Of a stretch of DNA of 64,000 bases, positions 34,600 to 48,500 are shown in pieces. Where the stretch lies: NCBI GenBank assembly GCA_030761205.1, contig JAULJL010000048.1:5819501-5883500 (forward strand), in the 5' to 3' direction. Positions within the stretch are counted from its first letter, which is position 1, and each line of letters starts with the position of its first letter. The position numbers were made by a program, and so were the translations under genes. The notes below the pieces were generated by a model that saw nothing but the letters and a program-made list of their open reading frames with translations, searched no databases and was not told the DNA's origin. The stretch is from Fremontodendron californicum (taxonomy: Eukaryota; Streptophyta; Magnoliopsida; Malvales; Malvaceae).

Positions 34600-35415
34600 T
34601 TTTTTCCCGAGCGGATCCGATACGAATCCTAAATCGACCTGCGACTCAACGTGCGGAACTACTCCTTTAAATACATCATTTAAAATTAAAATAAAATATT
34701 TTAACTTTTTTCCCGAGTCGATCGGGTACGGATCTTAAACTGACTCACGAGTCAATATGCGGACCAACCCCTTTAAATACATTATTTAAAATTAAAAATA
34801 AAAATAATTAATAAAATAATTTTTTAAACTTTTTTCCTGAGCCTGTAGGGTACAGATCCTAAACCGACCCGCGAGTCAATGTGCGGATCAACCCCTTTAA
34901 ATACATCATTTAAAAAATAAAAAAACTTAAAGCTAAAAATAATTAATAAAATATTTTTATTTTTATTTTTTTCTCGATCGGGTCGGGTATGAATCCTAAA
35001 TCGACCTGCGAGTCAACATACGGACCAACCTCTTTAAATACATAATTTAAAAAAAAAAGAATTAATAATTTTTTTTCTTTTTTTAATATTTTTCCTTGCT
35101 GGTCAGGAACGAATTCTAAATCGACCCGCTAGTCAACATGCGGAGCAACCCCTTTATATACATCATTTAAAAATAAAAACTAAAATAAATTTCTTTTTAA
35201 AATTTCTTTCACGAACGGGTCGAGTACGGATCGACCCAAGAGTTAACGTGCGGACCAACCCCTTTAAATATATGATTTAAAAATAAAATAAAAAACTAAA
35301 AAGAAAATAAAAATAATTAATAAAATAAATTTTTAATTTTTTTTTTGAATACGGATACTAAATCGCCCTGCAAGTGAACGTACAGACCAATCCTTTTAAA
35401 TATATCATTTAAAAA
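34600..35415. repeat. Seven-unit tandem repeat of 108-136 bp
   Basis: Units start at about 34602, 34710, 34830, 34966, 35087, 35204 and 35338. Each has a GC-richer half (CGGGTCGGGTACGGATCCTA-like, then CGACCYGCGAGTCAACGTGC) and an AT half (CCCCTTTAAATACATCATTT). Divergence between units is moderate, so the array is not new. There is no coding frame. Confidence 0.85.
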
Positions 35416-35419
35416 TAAT

Positions 35420-36500
35420 AATAAAAAAACTTAAAATCATAAAATCTTAAAAAAAAAAAAAAACTTAAAAAAAACTTTAAAAAACTTAAACCCAATTCTT
35501 TATGTTATAGAAGATGACAAGATTGTTCCTAGCCTATTTCAAAAATACCTCTTGAGTTGAGTCTTATGGACTCAAAAATAAATATAGTAAATTATTTTGG
35601 ATTTAAATTTTTTCAAATTAGAATAATTTTAAATTTGGGTTTTTTTTAAGTTCGAATAATTTCAAGTTAAAGACTATCTCAAATTTATTTTATCTTAAAT
35701 ACAGTTTGGACGGATTTCGAGAGTCCTTTTAAGATTCATTAATATTAAATATAATCATATACACTAATTAGTAAATATCCAATTATAATATTAAATAGTA
35801 AACATTATTAAAAGAGTATCAATTATCATTCAAAAAAATAATTAATATGAGTAATCGATCGATTAATTAGCTTAATCTTGTTAGAAACTTTAGAATACAA
35901 TGACATGTAAAAACTAATTGATATTTTGTTTTAAATTATTTTGAAATTATGAATAAATAAATATATCTTAATATAAAAAATAACTTAATACTTAATTTAA
36001 AGTACATGTAATCAATCAATTAGTTTATAAAGTACTAATTAAAATTTTTAACAATAAAAAATCATGATATTTAAAATTAATTCATATAACATTAATAATA
36101 ATATATTAAAATTATCTTGTTTAAATATAAAATATTAAATTTTATTTAAAATTTTTATTAACAAGTCTAATTATTTAAATATATCAATCTTAATATCAAT
36201 AAATTATAACAACTAATTGTATTAAAATTATTACTAGTATACTTCGAAATTATACTTTAATTAAGTATCAATAGCTAATTTTATTTTTGTAATAAATATA
36301 GATAAATCATTAAACTAAATTAAATTTCTTTATTTGAAATGAAAATTTTGAAAAAAATAAATTAACAAAAAAGCAACATTTGAAAAAAAGAAAGCAAAGA
36401 AACTATTTGATTCAAATTGTTAATAATGTTATTACTGTTTTACGCAAAACATCAAGTTCAATATATGTTAAAATTATAATATCATTTTTTATATATTTTA
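35420..36500. other. AT-rich intergenic DNA, no gene seen
   Basis: Only short frames with low-complexity AT-driven translations. No repeat ends were found in this interval. Confidence 0.4.
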
Positions 36501-36509
36501 ATTAGAGGC

Positions 36510-36886
36510 GGGGTTCATTTATATTAGTGTAAAATTAGATTAATTTTATATACTTTCATAACTTTTTATACGATTGATACTTTAACAAACCGATCGTTGA
36601 ATTTAACAATATAATTGCATTTGTCGTACACGTAAAGTTTCGAATCGATTTGATATATCTATTATATCGATCGAGAATATTGTCTTTTTTAATATAGATT
36701 TAACAATTGAAAATTTTTATATCGCACAAATAGTTTGACATTTTTAATTTACTCGAAACTCGACGTGCATGATCTACGTGAATAGAATATGAAATACGAC
36801 GGTCGGATTAAACAAATATAAATTGTATAAAAAATTACGAAAGTGTGTAAAACTAATTTAATTTTATACTAGTGTAAGTGGATACT
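36510..36886. mobile_element. Foldback MITE with long inverted termini
   Basis: The left arm reads TTCATTTATATTAGTGTAAA, and the right arm in reverse reads ATCCACTTACACTAGTATAA. Similarity continues for about 70 bp (ACTTTCATAACTTTTTATAC against ACTTTCGTAATTTTTTATAC). The centre has TCGATCGAGAATATT. It has no coding capacity. A diverged relative lies at 31050-31375. Confidence 0.65.
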
Positions 36887-37560
36887 TTTCATTTAAATTA
36901 TTATTGTAATAAAATTAAAATTCAAATATGAAATAAGTAGAATAATATATTGCAAATGATTATTTTATTTTATAATAAAATAAAATATCAAATTAATAAT
37001 ATTACTTGTTATCTTTCATCATGGTTGAAAAAAAAGAATCGGATAGGTCGGATCGATTCAATAAAAAATTAGAGGCATTTTCGGTCTGGAGATATATAGA
37101 GAACCGGAGACCTATTGAACTGGCCAAAAATCGGTTCAACGAAAAATCGATAAAAATTAGGAAAAAATCGTTTTTTATTTTTTTTCAAAAATATTTTTTG
37201 TAATTGATGAGATTAGAATCCGTAACCGCTTAAAATTATACTAAGAAACATACCACTACGTTAAATGCTTATTATTATTAATTATTCATTATATTTAATA
37301 TTTATTTAATATTAAAATTATTTTAAAAATATTTATTTAAATAAATCAATCGATCTAACCTATTGAATCGAAAATCGAAAGTCACATCGATTTGACTTTC
37401 GATTCGATTTTTTCAAACTATTTCATGATTAATTATGTAAATTTAATAATGTTAATATTAAAAAATATTTGATATTTACATTTAATTGTTGTAAATATTT
37501 ATTCACGTGTTGAGCAATTAGCTGTTACAAAATTATTTTTAATATAGTTGTATAGATAGA

Positions 37561-37618
37561 TATTTTATTGTTTCTTCATATGCCAAACGACATAGTATTA
37601 GCATATCTAAAACCCCTC
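37561..37618 (+). repeat. Promoter-proximal segment duplicated in BMS1 intron 2
   Basis: TTTTATTGTTTCTTC, a variable base, TATGCCAAACGACATAGTAT and CATATCTAAA are repeated at 39608-39667 with only a few differences. The copy here lies roughly 300 bp upstream of the BMS1 start codon. Confidence 0.8.
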
Positions 37619-37906
37619 ATTTTCTCAGTTCTTTTTCTCTTGGACTCAACCGCCACTTTCGCAGCTTCTTCTTCCCCCCTTTGAGGGCGATTACCCTCAG
37701 GTTTCTTTTTCTTGATTTTTGTTTTGAAAATTTGGGTTTAACATCTTTGTAAATATTTCTTCATGTTTAATGGAGTATTTAACATCTTTGTAACTGTTTT
37801 CGATTTGTTTGGATTTTCTACTAAACCAGAAGAGGACATTACGACTATAGTAGTACTTGTTTTGATGTCTATTTAATTTTAACTGATTTATTAAGAAGAA
37901 GCCGCC

Positions 37907-40900
37907 ATGGCCATGGATAGTGGCGCAGCCGATGAGCATTCGCACAAGGCTCACCGCTCTCGCCAGTCGGGCGCCTCCGCTAGAAAGAAAGCCAAAGCCA
38001 AAAACAAGGACCAAAACTCCGACCCGAAGCAGCAAAATCCTAAGGTTCCATTGCTTTTCTCCTTTTTACTTTCTATTAGTTTGATATTCTGCCTTTAGCT
38101 AATGATTTCAATTTTTTTTTTTTTTTGGTTTAGGCGTTCGCTTTTAGTTCCAATGCAAAAGCAAAGCGATTGCAATCACGCGCCGTAGAGAAAGAACAGC
38201 GTAGGCTTCATCTTCCTGTTATTGATCGTTCCTATGGCGAGCCGCCTCCCTTTGTCGTGGTGGTGCACGGCCCCCCTCAGGTACATGTCTTACTTGCAAC
38301 AATTATTTTTTATTTTGTTACAATCTGTTTGGAACCAAAGGAAAAATAGAATATATTATTTTGATTGGAACGGAGAATTATTTGGATTTAATTTTCCTTT
38401 AGAATATCAAAAATGGTTTGTTCTTATAAGAACTAGGTTAAACATACGACCCTTGCAAGGGTTAAGATCCCTTCCTTTATTTTTTTATTCATTATTATTC
38501 AATACAATTTTAATCATTATTTATGAGTATGATTTTCATAATTCATAAGAGGGTCTTATACATATGAATGGTCTTAATTTTCCTTTAGAATATCAATTTA
38601 TTTTTGCCCAATATTTATCTTGTTTTATTTAATATTTTTGTTGGCATTATTGTTTATTATTTATTTGGTGCCAATAAAACCATACTTGTGACAAGAACAT
38701 AAAAAAGTTTAAATAAAAAAAAACTATGATCTGCATCATGATATTAAACTTAACATTTAGAGCTGATATTGTCGTAACAAGAAAACGAAGATACTGTGAC
38801 AATTATTTTTTCCACAATTCTAATTTTTTTGAGTCAAATAAATTGTCACAATAGATTGAGTTATTGTGACAATTAATTTAGTCACATTTTTTTTAACCTT
38901 TTCAGAGTTGAAAATTTTGTCACAAAAGAATGAACTATCTTGACGACTTCATAAAAGTTGTTACTAGCAAAACAGTAACGGAAGTACTTGTGACGATAAT
39001 TGACAACTTTAAAATTGATCACTATTAAATTGTGGTGACTAAATTTCATACTTTTAGTGACTATTTTTTCTCCACTAAAAATGTTTTTTTTCTTGTAGTG
39101 AATGTGCAACAATTAACATAAATTGCTCTTTGTCGACCTGGGGATCATCAACCTTTGCAGCCATTTCCTCTAATATTGGCTATCTTCGATTCAGCTCATT
39201 AGACTAACTTTAAATCAAGGAAAACGTTTATTATATTCTCTCTAATAAAATATCTTTGTTAACAAAGCAGGAGACACTTTCATGTATTCTTACTGCTGCA
39301 TGTTAGACAAGACAAAACCGAACTTTTCCTGAATTGCATTATGCTTAAATTGCATATTGATGAACTATGCATGTGTATGATTTTTGAATTATTGATCTTA
39401 AGTTTTAACTTTATTAATCTTATTATTTCATGTTTCCTCATATAATAATTTCACAATTTTCATTTTCATTTATTTTATATATTTTTTTCGATTATTTAAC
39501 ATTAATTCATATATTGAAATAATTTGAGACCTTTCCAAGAGGGGCTTTAAAAATTATTTATACAGCCCCGCGTCTTCTATTTTCCTTTCCTTTTTTTTTT
39601 TTAATAAAATTTTTATTGTTTCTTCCTATGCCAAACGACATAGTATTGGCATATCTAAAGCCCCTCCAAAATCCCTCATTTGCCGCCACTTAAAAATTTC
39701 AAAAAAAAAAAAAGAAAAAGAAAAGAAAATCAAGAAAATCAAGAAAAACAACTGAAAAAGGAGAGAATTTAAATATACAGAGAGAGAATGAAAATTATAA
39801 GGACATATAGAGTCCTTTGCTAACACCCTGGACCAATGAAATATCTGTTTATTGTTGAGAACTGTTATGAAAGGAGAATGGAGGCATATAACCTAATTTT
39901 GGAGTGAAAACTAAAATTTGAAAATGTCCTAATTTCCTTGTTTGGGCTTTTCACATAGAAGGGATTTGTACTGTATATAAGAGTTTATTTCATTGTTTTG
40001 AAAGGAGCTTAGATATTTAGAATAGCATATTTTCATCCTTGAATATATGTTATATAGGCAGAGACGCAGAGTGAAGAAACTTGGTGGGGAGAGAGAGAGA
40101 AATTTCTATCAATTTTGATGGAACTTGCAGGAATAGCACCAAAAACCTAGATTTTACAATGCTGCATTAGAAATTAATGATCTTTTAGGTTATCAAGTAG
40201 AGAAACCCTGAAGTTAGAACTTGGAAAGTCTTTGTTCCAAATGCCAGTTGGTGCCTAGCTTTCAGATGTTTGCAAACTCAGTAATTTTGTGTGTGCGTGT
40301 GTGTACAATTAACTGTAGCTGGTACCATCTAGAAGTCTTTTCCCCATGATCATATGGTTAATAATTGCTGAAAGTTTTACTGGGTGGCAGGTTGGAAAGT
40401 CTCTTCTAATAAAGTCTCTTGTAAAGCATTATACAAAGCATAATTTACCTGAGGTTCGAGGACCAATTGCCATTGTATCAGGTTGATATTTCCCTAAATT
40501 TTAGTAGTTGTTCCTATTCATTATCTGGTTTTAAAAAGTAGTGGAGTTGAGGCTCCTTGTCTGATGTGGAATTGATTGATCACTTTAGGCAAGCAACGGC
40601 GTCTGCAGTTTGTTGAGTGTCCAAATGATATCAATGGCATGATTGATGCTGCAAAGTTTGCTGATCTAGCATTGCTCCTCATAGACGGAAGTTATGGCTT
40701 TGAAATGGTGAGATATTGAAAATCTATTATATGCTTTCCACAATGTAATTTTTGGAAGATGATAATCTGCTTTTCTGGAAATTATTATTCTATAAATCTT
40801 CTCATTTGAAAATCAATTTTGAATCCTCATGTGAGAACCATCACTTGAAGCTGTTGCATTTACCTAGCTAGTTATCCTTTCCTCCCCCCCCCCTCTTTCC

Positions 40901-43900
40901 CATTCTTTTTATTCTGTCATTACGATGGACTTGCTTCTTCTATGATGCTAGCTGCTTTCTATATGTTCATTTTCTTTTCCATGCATTTACTAAGCATATC
41001 AAGTTTCAATCAATGAGTTTTTTTAATATGTTTGACTTACTTTTTGGTATCTTGCAGGAAACGTTTGAATTCCTTAACATTTTGCAAGTTCATGGGTTTC
41101 CGAAGGTGATGGGGGTGCTTACTCACCTTGATAAGTTTAAGGATGTAAAGAAACTAAGGAAAACAAAACAGCGTCTTAAACATCGTTTCTGGACAGAAAT
41201 ATATGATGGAGCTAAATTGTTTTATTTATCTGGTCTCATTCATGGGAAGTAAGCATCTTAACTAAGACTTTATTTTGACTAGACAATGGTGAAATTCCAG
41301 GGTAGCTCACTTTGATAAGTTTAATTGTGAGATTTATTTTTGCTTCTCCGACTTATCTAACAGGTATACAAAGCGGGAAATTCACAATCTTGCAAGATTT
41401 ATCTCTGTTATGAAGTTCCCTCCTTTGTCTTGGAGGACTTCTCATCCTTATATCTTGGTCGATCGTTTTGAAGATGTTACTCCTCCTGACAGAGTGCAAA
41501 TGAATAATAAATGTGATAGAAATGTCACACTCTATGGTTATTTGCGAGGTTGTAATTTGAAAAAGGGAACTAAGGTATGCTTTATCAATATTTTATAACA
41601 ATCATCATTAGGCTGCGTATTAAGTTGTTGCATATTTTTGAAGATTTAAAAGCTTTTACCACTGAAGATTCTGCTAAAGTCTTTCACTAAAGGCTGATCT
41701 ATTTTCCCTACAAGAGTGGCCTCTTCCATGCCCATTATGACCTCAAACTTGATGTTGCACAGGCTCCAGCCTTCACCATTTTTTTGTGTGTGACTAGAAT
41801 GAGCATATGCTTTCTTAGTATGTTATTTTTTAATCATCGTGCTCTAAGCTCATTTCTTTTATTTATCTTTTTGGATAATTTGTTCTAAGCCCATTTCTTT
41901 TAGTCAATGATATGAGTTTGAGCTTCCAATCTGCTCATGTTGGTTAGTGTTCGCTGATGTGTTGTTCTTTTCCTCATTTGTTTGTTTATTTTCTGTGGGT
42001 TATTGTCATGTCAACTGATTGGGGTGTAAATGAGTATTTTCTTTCATTATCTCAACCACCAAACTGGTATGTTGATTTATTAATTTTATGTTGGTTTTGG
42101 GGTGAAATCTAAATTCAAGTGAATAATTATCCGAACACTGAGTTCTAATACTTATTAATCTTAAAATAGTGCAAAAATTGCAAGTATTTTAAGAAATTCG
42201 TTGAAAGTTTCAAATCCCCATCCAAACACACTCTAAATGAAGCTCTTAGGACGGGCTTGATTCTTGTTTAAACATTTTGTAGGAAAACTTTCTGCATGGC
42301 TTGTAATCTGGCTGTTTTACATGTTTTCATTTTATTTGTTCCATTAAGGAGCAATGTCCACTACCTATAAATTATTAATAAATTCGATCTAGACTTTCTA
42401 TTTGGAAAACAAGGATATAAATATCGTCATTACTTGTTAGGATTTCACTTGGTTTTCTGCCGTTTGGTTGTTTTGGTAGATCTGTCACAAGGACACTAAA
42501 AGTAACTAATTGACAACAAGTACCATTGTTTAAAAGTATTTATTGTTTTCCGAATCTGTGAGAAATGGCTTACTGTAAGTTTTACTGCACTTAAGTTTCA
42601 TATATTATATGTGATCAGGTACATATTGCCGGTGTTGGAGACTTTAGCTTAGCTGGTGTTACAGGCCTATCTGATCCTTGTCCTTTACCATCAGCTGCAA
42701 AAAAGAAGGGCTTGCGTGACAAAGAAAAACTTTTTTATGCCCCCATGTCTGGACTTGGGGATCTTTTGTATGACAAAGATGCGGTCTACATAAACATTAA
42801 TGACCACTTTGTTCAGTATTCTAAAGTGGATGAAATGGGGGGAACAACACATAAAGGTTTAGAATCTCTTTCATGTTCTAGTAATTTTCTTCCTATTGTT
42901 AAAGGTATCTTTAGATAGATCCCTCACCCATTTCTTTCTGTTGTCATAGGGAAGGAACGGGATGTTGGTGAGGCCTTGGTGAAATCACTTCAGAATATAA
43001 AGAACCCAATTGATGAGAAGTTAGAAAAGAGTAAAATTTCCCTTTTCAGTCAGAACCCTAATAGCTCGTTGGATGCTGAAGGTCACAAAAGGGATTCTGA
43101 CGAAGCACCAAAGCGAATTCGTGATATAGAGCCTTTGGAGAAATATCAATCTGACGGAGAAGATGATGCTGCTCAGTTTGATGAAGAAAATGCTGACGAT
43201 GAAGTAAATGCTGACAGTGATCTGGATGTGTCTTTGGACCTAGATGAAGGTGTTCTAGAAGATGCAATACTGAAAAGTAAAGGTAGGAATTTTGATGAAG
43301 AAAATGCTGATGCATCAGAGCGACCAGGTCGCGTTATGGAACAGGTTGAATTTCACAATGGTAGGAAAAGGAGAAAGGCAATTTTTGGAGACAGCATTGA
43401 TCATAGTAGTCTCAAGGTAATTAATGCTGATTCTTTTTGCTTGTTCTGGAAGAACCATAATTTTGTTCCGCAATAGGTAGGTGGAAGAGTCATGAAACCA
43501 TATCCTTTCCCTCTCTCCAATGTGTTATTAAGGTAGTATTGGTGGGGAACCCTTTTGTTTTTTACACTAGCATTATTGCAGGGTATAGATGAAGAGAATG
43601 AAGGTGACGAATATGATGATGATGAAGATGATGGAAGCAATGAAGATACACTGTCATTTTTAGGTTCAGAGTTTTCAGATGGTGACAATGAGGATCTGAA
43701 GTCTGATGGTACTGTTTATTATTTGTTTGTGCATGTGTATGCTGGTGATTATTATTAGCAGCCTCCATAACTGATAGACATGATGCTGTAAGCTATGCTT
43801 GTAGGAAGTTATGTTGTATATAAAGCAATATAATGATTTTTGGGTACATAATTAGCAGAGGTGTCCAATGCTAGGCTTATCCACCCAAGCCCATAGGCTC

Positions 43901-45464
43901 AGCCTGTTTGGGCCAGACTTGTGCTTAAACTTATAGGTCAGAGCCTGGCTGGGCTCAACATTGTTTTATTGGCAAATAACAAAATTGATTAATTTTAATT
44001 CAAAAATATTAATAAATATTACTTTTTTATTATCTTAAAACTAAAATTTTATGTATATGGGGGGGCATGCCAGGCTCAGGCTTAGCTTTTCAAATGTCTG
44101 CTGGATTGGGCACAGTCTATGGACACCTCTAGATCACAGTCTCTGTTAGTTGTTTAATTTCTGAAGTGGTTAATCATTATGTTAGTCGTTTTTTTTACCC
44201 AAGTTCTTGTTTTGGTTTTAAACTCAAGTTTTACAATGTCCTTCTAGAAGATGGCATGGGAAACATATCAAAGTGGAGGGCATCATTGGTGGAAAGGGCA
44301 GCTAAGAAACAGAATATAAATCTCATGCAGCTTGTATATGGAAAATCTGCATCAACATCAAATACTTCTGTTAATGAAGTGCAGAATGATAGTGAGAATG
44401 AAAAGAGTGATGATGATGAATTTTTTAAGCCAAAAGGAGAAGAGAAAAAGGTCTGTCCTGGACATAACATGTGGCATGTCTGTCTATTAATTTCAAAAGT
44501 GTTGCATGCTACAGATGCTTGAGTGTGCCATCTCATTTATCATCATATTTGTACATATTTTCTCTTCACTCTTGTTATTAATATTATTTTGTATTACTGT
44601 AGAATTTGAAAGAAGGATTAGATGGTGGGAACATCAACACTGAAGACTGTTCCAAATCCTCAAAATTTTTAGAACTTAAGAACTGGAAAGAGGAAGAAGT
44701 ATATGAGAGTGTTCGTGATCGTTTTGTCACTGGTGATTGGTCTAAAGGTGCCCTCAGAAATAAAATATCAGAAGCTAAAACTACAGATGAAGATGATGAG
44801 CATGGTGACTTTGAAGATTTAGAAACTAGTGATAAGTACGAGAGCCATCAGAAAGATGATTCTAGTAATGGCACAATCCACAAGGAAGATGATGATGCAA
44901 TTGAGGAGCGGAGGTTAAAAAAGCTAGCTCTCCGTGCAAAATTTGATGATCAATATCCTTTTTAGTTAAACTATTTTGAATATATCCTTTCATATTCCTA
45001 CTTATTTTATGCCTGCTTGGCTCCATCTCTACCTGTTGGTGGTAAATTCTATTAATTGGAGAGGGTGTTTGAATTTGGTCCATTCTCCTGCTCAGTGTTG
45101 TCAAGGCGTGCGCCTATGCGCGCCTTGCGCCTTAGCGCTAGATAACAAAAGCGCCTCATACCATTTCGGGCGAGGCGCACGCCTAGTGCGCCTAGGTGTG
45201 CTTTTTTGTAAGCTGATAGGCGTAAAAAAAGCCCACCTGATTGAAGTTCTCTTTAATTTATTTTATTTTAACTTTTTTCGTTGACGTACATTTACTATTA
45301 AGAAAGGGGATAGTATCAAACTCTACTTCTCAACATTTGAGTATTCAACAACAGACGTAAGACCATAAGGAAATCATGCATATTGGCCAAAAAAAAATTG
45401 CATGTTTTGTAAATAAATTGGACCACTCTTTAGAGTTATTATCATAATTATATATCTTAAGCTT

Positions 45465-45503
<39 letters not shown>

Positions 45504-48500
45504 ACACACAAACATACATATTGCGTCTTATTTTACCTTTTGCACCTTGCGCCTGAGGCAGTATAAGGGTTCTAGCACCTAGAGTGCGCCTTGCGCCCTT
45601 AACAACACTACTCCTGCTATTGGTGTCCATATTTCTCATCCATGCTTGGGTTGTTGCTTCCACTTGTGCATTTCTCTGGACTGCATGATTTTATTCTTGC
45701 ATTCTGTGAACAGTTTAATTTTGGTTTCTGTTCAAATAGGATGTATTAACGGGAAACTGTATAAAGTTGCTTTGTTAACCTTAATTTTGATTTACTTATG
45801 ACGGATCTGAATCACCAGAAGAGGAAACTGTTATACAACGTGGGGGAAAGTTTCAACGCAGTCAAGAAGATGACAGTGGGTATTATGACAAGGTAGACTT
45901 TGTGGCATTTCTTTTGATGAGATATATAATCTAATATTTGGTTTAAGCTGTAAATCTTTATTGGTTCTTGCAGTTGAAAGAAGAGATTGAACTCCGGAAA
46001 CAAATGAATATAGCAGAACTCAATGATCTCGATGAGGCTACTCGATTGGAAATTGAGGGATTCCGCACGGGGACGTATCTAAGATTGGAGGTTCATGACG
46101 TCCCTTTTGAGATGGTTGAGTATTTTGATCCCTGCCATCCCATTTTGGTTGGAGGAATTGGTCTTGGTGAGGAAAATGTTGGATACATGCAGGTTAGAAG
46201 ATGCTTAAGATTATTAATATTGTGCTATTGCACTGCTGAATAATATTCTGCTCTCCTGTTATATATTGGGCTGTTTTCTAGTATTCATATATGGGTGTCC
46301 CCTTTTTATGTTTATGGATTCGAAGATATTTTACTTCCAAATCTAGAGTTCTAGCTTTATGTAGGAAAGATCTTGTACGCCATATCTCATGCCAATTTGT
46401 GGCTGTTGGTATATCTTCCACTACGTTTAGGTCTTCCTTTCTATCTTCACGAATTCAAATGTCTTTAAATTTGTGAGTCACGGTTCCTGCTATGAAATTT
46501 GAAAGAAACTAAAGTATTTAGTGGAGGTCTCATGATTGTTGCCATGTCAAGTGATTGGTGCTTCTGGTGGAAGGAAGGTTCTTACCTCTTTTTTTTTTTT
46601 TTGGCCAGAAAGGTTCTTACCTCATTAGTAACTATCCTGAATTATAAATATGTTAATTCAAAAGAAATAAGTTTCTGAATTCCAAAAATGTGAACAGTGA
46701 ATCAATTAAAAACTACTTCTTGATTCAAATGTTATGTACTTGTTTAAAAAAACTGAGGAGATAATTTTGATTTTATCTATATTTTTATTTGGTAAATTAC
46801 ACCTTTGAGCCTATTTCTTTGTTTTAAACTTAACACCTTGTGTTTCTTTCTTTCTTTCTTTTTCCCTTTCGCATTTGACATCCTATGGTTTTAATTCATT
46901 ATAATAGAGAGTTACAATGTCAACTTATGTTGAAAAGCCAAAAGAAAAACTCAATCTTGTAAATTTTGTGGTATTTCTGTCCTTATATTGAAAAAGCATA
47001 ATATAACATCTTATAATTATGGATTTAAATCTTAAGGCTTAAGTGCAAGAAAACCCATAGTATGTTTTTATATAAAAATGCAAAAACTAGACAGCTGTAA
47101 ATTGATTAAGTTTAGACTTTTGGAGTACGACTTTCCACTTATTGTTAATTGGTTTTAGGTTGAATGCTTAACGCTTTATTAGAGCTTCAGTTGTTTGTAA
47201 CCCATTATTTATTTTCCATGTATTAAATTCATTTGTTTATATTGTTTTACACGTGAAGGGGAGTTTTAACTTTTAAGTGGTATTATCCCACATTGGTTCT
47301 GTCTAGTGTCTAGAGTTTGCAGTGCCCTCATGTTCCAGTTGTGTCTCTGACCCGGATCTTAACAATTGATAATCTTTTTGATAGTAGAGTTTAGAACTAA
47401 AATATTATTGAACAAGTAAAGCATAGATTTGAACTAAAAGAAGGTTGTCAAATCATAGAATTCAACAAGACTTAGTTAGGGTATATTTAGTTGATCAATT
47501 CTTAATTCTATAGAATAAGTGAATAACAGTTTAGTAGCAATATCTACACTGCATTCTGATTGGCAGAGGTTCTCTATTGTAATTCCAATGGCTTTTGTAT
47601 TTCATCTTGCTGTAGAAAATATATGCCCTAAGAGCTTTCTTCTTTTTCTTCCAGACAAGGCTAAAACGGCACAGATGGCACAAGAAAGTGCTGAAGACTA
47701 GAGATCCAATAATTGTTTCAATTGGATGGAGGCGTTACCAGACCACCCCTGTTTATGCCATTGAGGACCAAAATGGAAGGCATCGCATGCTCAAGTATAC
47801 TCCAGAACATATGCATTGCCTTGCAATGTTTTGGGGCCCTCTTGCCCCACCCAAGACCGGAGTGCTTGCTGTACAAAGTTTATCAAACAATCAGGTCATT
47901 TTTCTCAATTTTAAGTACTTTTCATGTTAAGAGCTTTTTCTTTAAATAAATATGAGCAGGTGAGGATGGTGATGAGTGATAATAGGGATCCTGATAAACC
48001 CTTTTCTCTTCTATAGTATTAAGGCTTTCATAGCCTTCCTGTACTGAGAGGAGTATTTCCAGTTATTGACATAATTTGACTTGTAAAGGGAGGGGTATAT
48101 GGATCAGAAATTAAAGCCTATATCACCATTTATTTATTTATTTATTTTTGGTTCTGGCAAATCATTATTGTACAGATAGCTAAATATTTTTCTTTAACTA
48201 AATTACATGTGGCTTCAAAGTCCTTTTATTAGAGGTATGGTCTGTAAAACTAGCAAATGAATTTTTGACAAGGGTCTTAATTTTTCGTGCTAGTCGCTGA
48301 ACTAAAAGTGTCAGAACTGAGCTAGTAGTGTTATTGTACTTTCTGGCGATGATGATATGCATTGCTATTCTCCTTGTGAAACATAAGATTAGATGATATG
48401 GGGAATTTCAGGGCAGTCTTTATTCGATGTTTTAATAATCTAGGAGCTTACATAGGCTGCTTAAATCATCTGTCGTGGCCATTCTAACAATTCCAGGTTT

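Noticed and set aside
43058..44536. Antisense frames rich in His and Ser opposite BMS1 exons 8-10
   Set aside because: They are shadows of the Asp/Glu-rich coding exons on the plus strand.
44606..44965. BMS1 exon 11 ending at the TAG after QYPF (truncated BMS1)
   Set aside because: The TAG lies inside the AT-AC intron; splicing at ATATCC/TTTAC restores the conserved downstream protein.
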